Positions 7,440 to 12,830 of a DNA stretch of 12,830 nt are shown here, one piece after another. The stretch's first letter is position 1, and the number at the start of each line of letters is the position of its first letter. Source of the DNA: JBNKDD01 sp050288085. Its GTDB lineage: Bacteria > Chloroflexota > Anaerolineae > Aggregatilineales > UBA3940. The stretch lies in NCBI GenBank assembly GCA_050288085.1, contig JBNKDD010000157.1:1-12830 (forward strand), read 5' to 3'. The translations under genes and the position numbers were made by a program. The notes under the pieces are model-generated. The model ran no database searches, was not told the origin of the DNA, and saw only the letters and a list, made by a program, of their open reading frames with translations.

Positions 7440-8063
7440 TTAGATAAGGTCGTGCTTGGCGGCAACGACCAGCAGTTCTGATCGAGTCTGAAGATTCATT
7501 TTGCTGAGGATGTTTTTGAGGTGGAAGCTGACGGTGGGGGGGCCGATCGCCAGTTGTGCAGCGATTTCACGATTATTGAGTCCATCACCCATCAGGGTAA
7601 CCACTTCCAGTTCACGATCTGTGAGGCCAAAATCGGTTTTTGCGGGTGGTGGAGGAGAGAGCAGCGTCTTCTTGACCGAGGGGGAAAGTACCGTATTACC
7701 CTGATAGGTCATTAAAATGGTATCAACCAAATCATCAACCAGCGCATTTTTGACCAGATAACTGGTCGCACCGCTATTGAGCATCGCCAGGATGTGTTCA
7801 TATTCCTGATAACTGGAAAGGGCCAGAACTTTGATGTCAGGGAACGATTCAAGCAGGGATTGTGTGGCCTGTGCGCCGTCCATTCCAGGCATCACAACAT
7901 CCATCAGGATAATGTCTGGCTGGCATATCTGGCAAATTGAGATGGCATCCTCACCACGAAAACCCTGCCCAACCAATGTGATGTCTGGATTATTCCTCAG
8001 CAGCTCAGTGATGAGGGTGTGATAAAGCTGAGAATCGTCAATAAGGACAATCCGAATTGGCAT
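7440..8063 (-). CDS. NarL/FixJ-family response regulator with LuxR-type DNA-binding domain
   Basis: This 207-residue protein has a receiver at the N terminus (D9-D10, phospho-accepting D55 in IILMDVVMPGMDG, switch S83, K105). A proline-rich hinge follows (SPPPPAKTD, about 136-144), then a LuxR/GerE helix-turn-helix (about 147-207, with LTDRELEVVTLMGDGLNNREIA and VSFHLKNILSKM). Phosphorylation in this family promotes dimer binding to DNA. It is the only gene of the cluster with a transcriptional output, and it lies upstream of the kinase with a 166-base gap that holds two palindromes. It is likely the partner of that kinase, though this is not proven by sequence. The start has only a weak AGGG ribosome site. 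A perfect TATAAT box lies 35 bases upstream. Confidence 0.94.
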   Translation of the reverse strand: MPIRIVLIDDSQLYHTLITELLRNNPDITLVGQGFRGEDAISICQICQPDIILMDVVMPGMDGAQATQSLLESFPDIKVLALSSYQEYEHILAMLNSGATSYLVKNALVDDLVDTILMTYQGNTVLSPSVKKTLLSPPPPAKTDFGLTDRELEVVTLMGDGLNNREIAAQLAIGPPTVSFHLKNILSKMNLQTRSELLVVAAKHDLI

Positions 8064-8097
8064 GAAAGACCCTAATATCCAGTTGATCGATACCCCT

Positions 8098-8103
8098 ATT
8101 ATA
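8098..8103 (-). promoter_or_regulatory. Candidate -10 box for the regulator-kinase cluster
   Basis: On the minus strand this reads TATAAT, a perfect -10 hexamer. The base run 17 or 18 upstream (TATCTA or TTATCT) is a poor -35 element. Transcription would begin near 8091, giving a leader of about 28 bases before the regulator gene at 8063. An activator may be needed. Confidence 0.4.
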
Positions 8104-8175
8104 CGAAAAGCAGCTGATCATAGATAACAACCAGGCCGGATCACTTTTTAGAGACAGGGCTATCCAGAAATAATC

Positions 8176-8199
8176 AAGGGCACGGCAAGCCGCACCCTT
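8176..8199 (-). terminator. Hairpin after the DM13 gene, possible terminator / palindromic repeat
   Basis: AAGGGCACGGC and GCCGCACCCTT form an 11-base-pair stem around AA, with two wobble-type positions, 38 bases beyond the stop of the DM13 gene. The minus-strand continuation GATTATTTC is only moderately U-rich. Its core GGGCACGGC also occurs in the strong terminator at 8925-8962. Confidence 0.45.
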
Positions 8200-8237
8200 A
8201 AAATTCGCATAATTCTTGCCAGAGAAATCAGATGCCA

Positions 8238-8825
8238 TTACCCGAAGGCAGCTGTTGAGAAGGTGACGTGGAAAGGCATGCAGTAAATGGAAACGCTGGT
8301 GAAGACGGATACATCCGTTCCGGCGGGAATGTCATAATTCTGGTCGCCGACATTGCCCTTGATCGAGCCGAGATCGAGTGCCCCATCCATGCTGTCCCCT
8401 TGCAGCAAGAAAACGTGTAAATCCGGGCCGTTGGTTACCGAGAAATCTTCAAGTCGGAGGACGTGACTGCCATCAGCTAATTGATAGATGGTGGCCGTTC
8501 CTGATCCCTGGTGGAAAGAGTCGGCGTCCATAAACATGCCCTGCGCAACCACAACCGGGGATTCTGCCGAATCGGGCATATCCTCAGCCATTTCTTTGTC
8601 TGGCATACTGGCGGCGGTATCCAGGACTTCGTCCTGTACCTGGGTACGTTCTTCTTCTGACATGTCCATCAGTAGATCGGGGTTGGCTGCTAACTCGGCT
8701 GCATCCGGGAATCCCTCATCAACTACCCGGGTGAGAAAAAGCGGTGAGACTAACCACCAGATAACTCCAAACACGATCACTAACCCGACCAGAATCCCCA
8801 CTATTATGACAACTCGCCTGTTCAT
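8238..8825 (-). CDS. Membrane-anchored DM13-domain protein
   Basis: This 195-residue protein has one N-terminal membrane helix (about 5-30, after MNRR). An acidic, Met-rich spacer (about 50-90) follows, then a DM13 domain (about 91-195). The domain shows AQGMFMDADSFHQGSGTATI, LRLEDFSVTNGPDLHVFL, LGSIKGNVGDQNYDIP and the end YCMPFHVTFSTAAF with a single Cys (C182). In the DM13 family this Cys is conserved and an electron-transfer role has been proposed. The helix and positive N-end place the domain outside the cytoplasm. I chose ATG 8825 because AGGGTAGGT precedes it and the helix follows directly; an upstream start at 8897 would add a poorly conserved-looking stretch. It stands between the signalling cluster and the large unrecognised gene, each separated by a hairpin. 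Confidence 0.85.
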   Translation of the reverse strand: MNRRVVIIVGILVGLVIVFGVIWWLVSPLFLTRVVDEGFPDAAELAANPDLLMDMSEEERTQVQDEVLDTAASMPDKEMAEDMPDSAESPVVVAQGMFMDADSFHQGSGTATIYQLADGSHVLRLEDFSVTNGPDLHVFLLQGDSMDGALDLGSIKGNVGDQNYDIPAGTDVSVFTSVSIYCMPFHVTFSTAAFG

Positions 8826-8924
8826 ACCTACCCTGTATTCATCCACCCGCCGGGCGGCGGTTGTTGACGTTGTGAGTCTAAGAGAGGGTCTTTCCAATGA
8901 ATCTTACGAGCAGGTAGGGCATTT

Positions 8925-8962
8925 AAAAAAACAGGGGCACGGCTTAACCTGTCGTGCCCCTG
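8925..8962 (-). terminator. Strong Rho-independent terminator
   Basis: On the minus strand CAGGGGCACG and CGTGCCCCTG are perfect 10-base arms (8953-8962 and 8932-8941), extendable by a G-U and a C-G pair across a short loop. Seven T residues follow (8925-8931). It begins 24 bases after the stop of the gene at 8986-10584 and would end that transcript. Confidence 0.88.
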
Positions 8963-8985
8963 AGAGTTGGTAAGCTCATGTCTGT

Positions 8986-10584
8986 TTAACGTGAGCGGCG
9001 GCGTACCCTGGCCCGGTTCATTAATCCCATTAAGGTGGGGATCGACACCAACAGCAGCAGCGATAGCAGGATGCCTCCTCCGGCGATCAACGTATCCTGC
9101 GAGGTTATCAGCAAACCCTGCGTGAGGACTAAGGCCGCGAATCCGGCGATCAGGCCCAGGCCGACCAACGCGGTCAGGAAGTTCAGCCAGGCGGTACTGA
9201 TGTTCAGAAAGCTTTTAACCCGGATGGAAAGCGTCTCGTGGGCTAATAATTCAGCGTATTCCAGGAAACCACCTGCGGTCTTCTTGGTGGTGATCGTGGT
9301 TACTTCTTCGGTTTCTGCATCCTGAGTGACCATCATCTCGACTTCGCGCTCGGCGACCCACTTAGTGCCCTGATAATACAGCCGGACGACGATAAATAAG
9401 GCTCCGTTCCGCAGCGGCTTGACGGGAAATTCAAACACGGTCGAACGGTCGGGGAGCAGCCGCCCGGTTAATGTGGTGAATGGAGATTGGAAATCACCCG
9501 GATCAAATAACAGTTCAGCCCGCAGCATTGGATCGGCGCTGTTTTCGGCGTCGCGCCGCTTGGGATACCACTGGTGGACAAACTCAACATCACCCTGACC
9601 GGGGTGGTCGGTTTTCACCCGGATGCGTTTAGCGGCTGGCCCCTTTGGATCAAAGGAGGGGATGCGCACTTTGAGCAAGAAGGGCTGGCGAAAATACAAA
9701 CGGCGGGCATAGTTGATCAGAAAGCCGGTCTTGATGCGCTGCTTTATGGTTTCGGGTATATCGAGCTGTGGCAGTGATGGGCGGGTGGCATCGGCGCGCT
9801 GCCGTGTCTCTTGAGTATCGATGGAATTAACTTCCGGCGGCGCAGACATCTGGGGGATGGGCTGCCCGTCCTTCCTCCAGATTGCCATTTCGAGGGTCAG
9901 GCGGTCAAAGATCATGCCGGGAAGCCGGTCGCTGGGCCGGGTCGCCATATCGGCTACACGCACTTGCAGCCGCAAATTACCGCTGTCCATGTCGATCCAG
10001 TCACCGGGTGAGATACCGATCACTTCCCCTTTGGTGGACTGGCGGGACATAATCTGCGGGTTTTCTGCCGCCATATCGGTGACCAGCACCTTGTTCAGCG
10101 TCATGATGCTGCCTGCATCGAATACCCAGACTTCAAAGGCGAGGACGTTTTTCCCATCTTCCATATCGATGGCTTCGGAAATGCTGATACCCATTTCGCC
10201 GAGGAAGTCCGTATCAGACAGGCTGAAGGACTCGTCGTACATGTTATCGCCAAACAGGTAGGTGGTCATTTGCTGGACAAGCGGAGGGACCCCCATCGAG
10301 TCGAAGTCGGTTTTCTCTGTTTGGGCGGCAATCTGTGCCCCTTTAGCTGCCGCGCTTTTCCCGGATATCTGGCTGATGTCAGGCGGTGGTGGGGGTGGTG
10401 TGTGCGCCTGGGCGATAACCTGAGCGCCTTCGCCCGATTCGTTTGCCAATATGACTCGCTTGATCCCCTCCCGGTATGGGCTTCCCTGCCACTCCACAAC
10501 CTGGCGTTGAATGCCTGCGGAACTGATTGCGAGGGCTGATACTACCAGAACCAGAATTATTGCACTGATTAATAAAGGTGTCAT
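8986..10584 (-). CDS. Unrecognised membrane-anchored protein with extracytoplasmic region
   Basis: I do not recognise this 532-residue protein. It has an N-terminal hydrophobic segment (about 4-22) that could be a signal anchor, and a Pro- and Ala-rich stretch with PPPPPPD (63-69). A first region near 145-240 looks strand-rich (VLAFEVWVFDAGSIM, LRLQVRVADMA, LEMAIWRKDG). A second, near 300-420, is also strand-rich (FLLKVRIPSFDPKGPA, ALFIVVRLYYQG). Two C-terminal helices follow (about 465-488 and 498-522) and a basic end RARVRRRSR. The plan suggests a large domain outside the membrane held at both ends. I chose ATG 10584 with AAAGGTAGGT upstream; a TTG at 10620 is the alternative. It forms its own unit with a strong terminator. 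Confidence 0.75.
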   Translation of the reverse strand: MTPLLISAIILVLVVSALAISSAGIQRQVVEWQGSPYREGIKRVILANESGEGAQVIAQAHTPPPPPPDISQISGKSAAAKGAQIAAQTEKTDFDSMGVPPLVQQMTTYLFGDNMYDESFSLSDTDFLGEMGISISEAIDMEDGKNVLAFEVWVFDAGSIMTLNKVLVTDMAAENPQIMSRQSTKGEVIGISPGDWIDMDSGNLRLQVRVADMATRPSDRLPGMIFDRLTLEMAIWRKDGQPIPQMSAPPEVNSIDTQETRQRADATRPSLPQLDIPETIKQRIKTGFLINYARRLYFRQPFLLKVRIPSFDPKGPAAKRIRVKTDHPGQGDVEFVHQWYPKRRDAENSADPMLRAELLFDPGDFQSPFTTLTGRLLPDRSTVFEFPVKPLRNGALFIVVRLYYQGTKWVAEREVEMMVTQDAETEEVTTITTKKTAGGFLEYAELLAHETLSIRVKSFLNISTAWLNFLTALVGLGLIAGFAALVLTQGLLITSQDTLIAGGGILLSLLLLVSIPTLMGLMNRARVRRRSR

Positions 10585-10618
10585 GATACCTACCTTTCGC
10601 CTCCTGCTAAAAACATCC

Positions 10619-10632
10619 AAGTGAAATCACTT
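10619..10632. promoter_or_regulatory. Short perfect palindrome upstream of the large membrane protein gene
   Basis: AAGTGA and TCACTT are perfect 6-base arms around AA, 35 bases upstream of the start at 10584. The position suits an operator, but no clear minus-strand promoter was found beside it, and an arm of six bases may be chance. Confidence 0.3.
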
Positions 10633-10708
10633 CGAAATAAATGCCACCGCGAATAAACTTCACAGCCCTGGATTTAAAGCAATTGCTCTCGTATTGCGCC
10701 ATTAAAGT

Positions 10709-10737
10709 TTGACGCGGGTTGCCACACCTACTATACT
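10709..10737 (+). promoter_or_regulatory. Sigma70-type promoter for the Trm112-like/receiver operon
   Basis: TTGACG (10709-10714) and TATACT (10732-10737) are separated by exactly 17 bases, each one mismatch from consensus. Transcription would begin near 10744, leaving a leader of about 115 bases before the gene at 10860. That leader contains a palindromic repeat. This is the best promoter in the window. Confidence 0.7.
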
Positions 10738-10774
10738 ACCTTTGTCTTTGACTAACTATCTACCCATAAATCAC

Positions 10775-10804
10775 TGTAGGGATGGATCGCGAAGTGCCCC
10801 TACA
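10775..10804. repeat. Inverted-repeat element in the leader of the Trm112-like gene
   Basis: TGTAGGG (10775-10781) and CCCTACA (10798-10804) are perfect 7-base arms around 16 bases that include GATCGCGAAGTGC. The right half resembles the repeat at 37-60. It would be transcribed from the promoter at 10709-10737 and could fold in the 5' leader. Confidence 0.5.
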
Positions 10805-10859
10805 CAACACTCATTATGGATAGACACTAAATAGATTATGATCCAGGAGTCTAACATCA

Positions 10860-11093
10860 ATGAACGAAGACCTGCTTGAAATTCTACGCTGCCCGGTCGC
10901 CGTCCATTATACTGACAAAGGCGATGACCCCGGTCGGCTTGAGTTGATGCATGGATGTTGGCTGGTTTGTGCCGATTCCGGTTATAAGTACCCGATCATT
11001 GACGATATCCCGGTAATGTTGGTTGAAGTTGGCGAGAAGTACCAGAACGTGCCAGCAGCAGACTTACCCGTCCCACCCCCATCTGACATCTAA
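10860..11093 (+). CDS. Trm112-like / UPF0434 small protein with incomplete zinc site
   Basis: This 77-residue protein follows the Trm112-like pattern: LLEILRCPV at the start, LVC at 35-37 and GYKYPIIDDIPVML (41-54). Eukaryotic and archaeal Trm112 bind and activate methyltransferases; the role of bacterial short forms is unclear. The family often carries two CPxC-like pairs. Here only C11 and C37 remain at the first positions, while the partner positions read Ala (CPVA) and Ser (CADS). C33 is an extra Cys. Zinc may therefore be absent or held differently. ATG 10860 has AGGAG ten bases upstream. A receiver gene follows after 26 bases, so the two are probably co-transcribed. Confidence 0.82.
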   Translation: MNEDLLEILRCPVAVHYTDKGDDPGRLELMHGCWLVCADSGYKYPIIDDIPVMLVEVGEKYQNVPAADLPVPPPSDI

Positions 11094-11119
11094 TACCGGT
11101 TCCAAAAGAGCGACGTGCT

Positions 11120-11524
11120 ATGAGCGACATGCTGCCCGCCGATACACGCATATTAGTAATTGACGATGAGCCTGGCTTGCTGGCTTTGTTAAGCAAAATG
11201 CTGACCCGTATTGGCGCTACTCCGGTAACTGCCGAAACGGGCGTTGAGGGTTTGGAACTGCTCGAAGCTGAATCCTTCGATATGCTGATCCTCGACCTGA
11301 TGCTGCCCGACGTTGATGGCTATGATATCCTGGGCCGGATACGCCAGAATCCGAATTATGACCACCTGCCGGTGTTGATCCTCTCTGCCCGGGCCGATCC
11401 GGATGCGATCACCAGGGGATTGAATCTAGGCGCTGATGCCTATCTGACCAAGCCCTACCTGCCCAATACACTGACCAGTCGTGTACGCACCCTGTTAGCA
11501 AAAGGACGCAACGCAGCCGACTGA
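11120..11524 (+). CDS. Stand-alone receiver-domain response regulator
   Basis: This 134-residue protein is a single receiver domain with all active residues: D15-D16, phospho-accepting D59 (MLILDLMLPDVDGYD), switch S89 and K111 in TKPY. Its sequence is of the PhoB/OmpR-receiver style, but there is no DNA-binding domain after it. It lacks the D-x-F and terminal Trp tail of the three receivers at 4654-5916, so it belongs to a different subgroup. No kinase adjoins it, so the phosphodonor is probably encoded elsewhere or is the kinase at 5909. It lies 26 bases after the Trm112-like gene under the same promoter. The ribosome site is weak (AAGAG), and the gene ends 66 bases from a convergent gene. 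Confidence 0.93.
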   Translation: MSDMLPADTRILVIDDEPGLLALLSKMLTRIGATPVTAETGVEGLELLEAESFDMLILDLMLPDVDGYDILGRIRQNPNYDHLPVLILSARADPDAITRGLNLGADAYLTKPYLPNTLTSRVRTLLAKGRNAAD

Positions 11525-11563
11525 TCTATTTAGTCGTCAGCCATCAACTCAATACAACACACC

Positions 11564-11584
11564 CAACAGGTTAGCTACCGGTTG
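11564..11584. terminator. Weak hairpin between convergent genes
   Basis: CAACAGGT and ACCGGTTG pair with one mismatch around TAGCT, midway between the receiver gene (ends 11524) and the convergent membrane protein gene (ends 11591). There is no U-tract on either strand, so termination here is only possible, not shown. Confidence 0.25.
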
Positions 11585-11590
11585 CTCATT

Positions 11591-12247
11591 CTACCATTCT
11601 TCTTCATCGCGGATACCGCCCGGTGGCATCATATCTTCAAAATCGTCCTCAAATTTTTCCTCTTCAGATAGAAGCTCACCATCAACAATGTCATCATCAA
11701 GGAAGTTATCGTCAAGGCTAAAGCTCCTTGGTTTTGACCCCGGTGCTGGCAGCGCCTGCCGCCGGTACTGATCGGCTAGAGATGCGCCGCTGCCGCTGCT
11801 CAGCCGGGCGTAACGCGTTGACCGGTCGCGGCGCTGAAGGTCATCCAGAGCCGATCGGGCATAAGACTGCGTCTGGCGCTTTTTCATCATCTTTGAGATA
11901 GCCCAGGCGATGGTCAGGGTCGGGACTAATTGGGTACCGGGAATTGCCCCTTCGATCACGGTGATTAATTGAAGTGCTTGTAGGCCCAGTAGTTCCAGGA
12001 CCAGCCAGGCAATCGGCGCGGCAAAGATATCAAAGGCCATATCGAGTAGGTCAAGCGCCAGGGGGACGGTGATCGGTAAATGCTGCATGGTTTCAAAGAA
12101 ATCGGCATCCTCCGGGATATCGATCTCGGATATCTGCCGGGCGGCCAGAACCAGCAGTGCAATAGCCCCAACCAGGGACGCTGCCATGCAGATGCCAGCC
12201 ACAATTATTACTTCTCGGATGCCAACACTCTCAAAAATTCCGGACAC
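11591..12247 (-). CDS. Small membrane protein with acidic cytoplasmic tail, function unknown
   Basis: I do not recognise this 218-residue protein. It has a hydrophobic segment at about 13-36, a probable pair at about 66-89 and 90-118, then a basic stretch (MMKKRQTQSYARSALDDLQR). A long tail from about 175 is very acidic (DDNFLDDDIVDG, EEEKFEDDFEDMM) and ends DEEEW. By the positive-inside rule the basic stretch and acidic tail lie in the cytoplasm. The start is GTG (12245-12247), supported by AAGGAG at normal spacing. It follows the CBS gene by 60 bases and may be co-transcribed. The acidic tail could bind a basic partner; that is only a guess. Confidence 0.8.
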   Translation of the reverse strand: MSGIFESVGIREVIIVAGICMAASLVGAIALLVLAARQISEIDIPEDADFFETMQHLPITVPLALDLLDMAFDIFAAPIAWLVLELLGLQALQLITVIEGAIPGTQLVPTLTIAWAISKMMKKRQTQSYARSALDDLQRRDRSTRYARLSSGSGASLADQYRRQALPAPGSKPRSFSLDDNFLDDDIVDGELLSEEEKFEDDFEDMMPPGGIRDEEEW

Positions 12248-12307
12248 TATGTACTCCTTTTGGAAACGGCCCCCAGATCGGGAAAACCGGATGGAACGAA
12301 GTCTACA

Positions 12308-12712
12308 TCAATCGGGGTCGATGATTACCTCGGTCACCAGGTCGGTCATCGAGACCATGCCCAATACCCGGCCATCTTTGACTACCGGGATGTGACCGGC
12401 CCGCGTCCGGTCGATCAGGCGGGCGATGTATTGAACCGGCATGGTTGGTTCGATTACGATTGCAGGTTTGGTCATGACCTGGTGAACCTGCACTCTTTCG
12501 GGATCGAGGCCCTGAGCGATCACTTTACTGACCATATCGGCAAAGGAGACAATGCCCAGGGGGTCGCCTTGATCATGGGGTTCGACGATCAGGCTGCGTA
12601 CACCCTCGGCTCGCATTAACCTCGCTGCCTCAGCGATGGTGGCATCATCCAGGATTGTGGCTAGCTCCACCTGCATGATGTCTTGTGCACGAAGCTGGTA
12701 TCTTGAATTCAT
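12308..12712 (-). CDS. CBS-domain pair protein
   Basis: This 134-residue protein consists of a tandem CBS pair (Bateman module) and little else. The first CBS spans about 10-67 (DIMQ, then ATIAEAARLMRAEGVRSLIV and LGIVSFADMV). The second spans about 78-132 (QVMTKPAIVIEPTMPVQYIA, then HIPVVKDGRVLGMVSMTDLV). Such pairs bind adenine nucleotides such as AMP or ATP, or SAM, and report energy state to a partner. The G-[IM]-V-S-x-x-D-[ML]-V ends are well formed in both repeats. ATG 12712 has GGAGG six bases upstream. With no effector domain of its own, it probably regulates another protein, possibly the membrane protein encoded next. Confidence 0.94.
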   Translation of the reverse strand: MNSRYQLRAQDIMQVELATILDDATIAEAARLMRAEGVRSLIVEPHDQGDPLGIVSFADMVSKVIAQGLDPERVQVHQVMTKPAIVIEPTMPVQYIARLIDRTRAGHIPVVKDGRVLGMVSMTDLVTEVIIDPD

Positions 12713-12750
12713 GCGAGCCTCCCCGAACTGTACGTCTATCTTGACTTTTC

Positions 12751-12779
12751 ATTATGGCCCGACCGGCTGATATACACAA
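12751..12779 (-). promoter_or_regulatory. Candidate promoter for the CBS gene
   Basis: On the minus strand TTGTGT (12774-12779) and CATAAT (12751-12756) are 17 bases apart. Both are partial matches to sigma70 boxes, and the site lies 39 bases upstream of the CBS start. The call rests on spacing and position. Confidence 0.35.
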
Positions 12780-12805
12780 ATCTAGTGGTGAGCTGCCGTG
12801 CAGCC

Positions 12806-12829
12806 TTGACAATTTATCGCCGCTATACT
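12806..12829 (+). promoter_or_regulatory. Promoter-like boxes at the right edge, reading out of the window
   Basis: A perfect TTGACA (12806-12811) is followed by TATACT (12824-12829), the same -10 box as at 10732. The gap is only 12 bases, too short for a standard promoter, so the true -10 box may start at 12829 and continue beyond the edge. It would serve a gene divergent from the CBS gene. Confidence 0.3.
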
Positions 12830-12830
12830 A

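Noticed and set aside
8038..8238. Minus-strand frame of 66 codons whose ATG overlaps the stop of the DM13 gene (TAATG)
   Set aside because: It runs through a terminator-like hairpin and into the start of the NarL-type gene, and its residues show no recognisable pattern. The stop-start overlap is probably chance.
12080..12619. Plus-strand frame of 179 codons opposite the CBS gene
   Set aside because: It lies antisense to two well-supported genes, spans their intergenic gap, and has no recognisable domain.
12792..12804. GCTGC-CGT-GCAGC inverted repeat near the right edge
   Set aside because: Arms of five bases with a three-base loop are common by chance in GC-rich DNA, and nothing else supports a function.

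Overview
This window looks like a chromosomal stretch from a member of the Chloroflexota, probably an Anaerolineae-like lineage. That is an inference from protein style: GT39-type glycosyltransferase tails, TPR/Yip1 membrane proteins that begin with a REGVAAIRAGDKAAGREKL-type repeat, a Trm112-like protein with a KYPIIDDIPVML core, and stand-alone receivers ending in a Trp motif. It was not tested by any search. The DNA is moderately GC-rich. I see no tRNA, rRNA, CRISPR array, transposase or phage gene.

Layout. Positions 2-910 (+) carry the 3' end of a membrane glycosyltransferase-like gene. A probable operon at 987-4252 (+) follows: two tandem paralogues that join an N-terminal TPR-like module to a multi-pass Yip1-like membrane domain, then a class I SAM methyltransferase whose ATG overlaps the preceding stop codon. 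From 8063 down to 4298 (-) lies a compact two-component signalling cluster: a NarL/FixJ response regulator, a membrane histidine kinase, three consecutive stand-alone receivers and a short HEAT-repeat protein. The minus strand also carries a membrane-anchored DM13 protein (8238-8825) and a large unrecognised membrane-anchored protein (8986-10584) with a strong Rho-independent terminator. A good sigma70-type promoter (10709-10737, +) precedes a Trm112-like small protein and another stand-alone receiver (10860-11524). The last part (minus) holds a CBS-pair protein followed by a small membrane protein with an acidic tail.

How the genes may work together. The central cluster is the most striking part. 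A single kinase without its own receiver is followed by three separate receivers that share a C-terminal signature (G/S-K-P-[LI]-D-x-D-x-F and a near-terminal Trp). A DNA-binding regulator sits upstream and a HEAT protein downstream. This suggests one phosphodonor branching to several diffusible receivers, with the NarL-type protein giving the transcriptional output. Two abutting AT-rich palindromes between the regulator and kinase genes (7400-7433) are candidate regulatory sites.

Several short GC-rich hairpins with a shared GGGGC...GCCCC design are scattered through the window. One lies inside a reading frame, one in a 5' leader, one forms a terminator and one follows the DM13 gene. They look like a dispersed palindromic repeat family. 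No stretch of more than 300 bases lacks a gene; the longest gap is 10585-10859.
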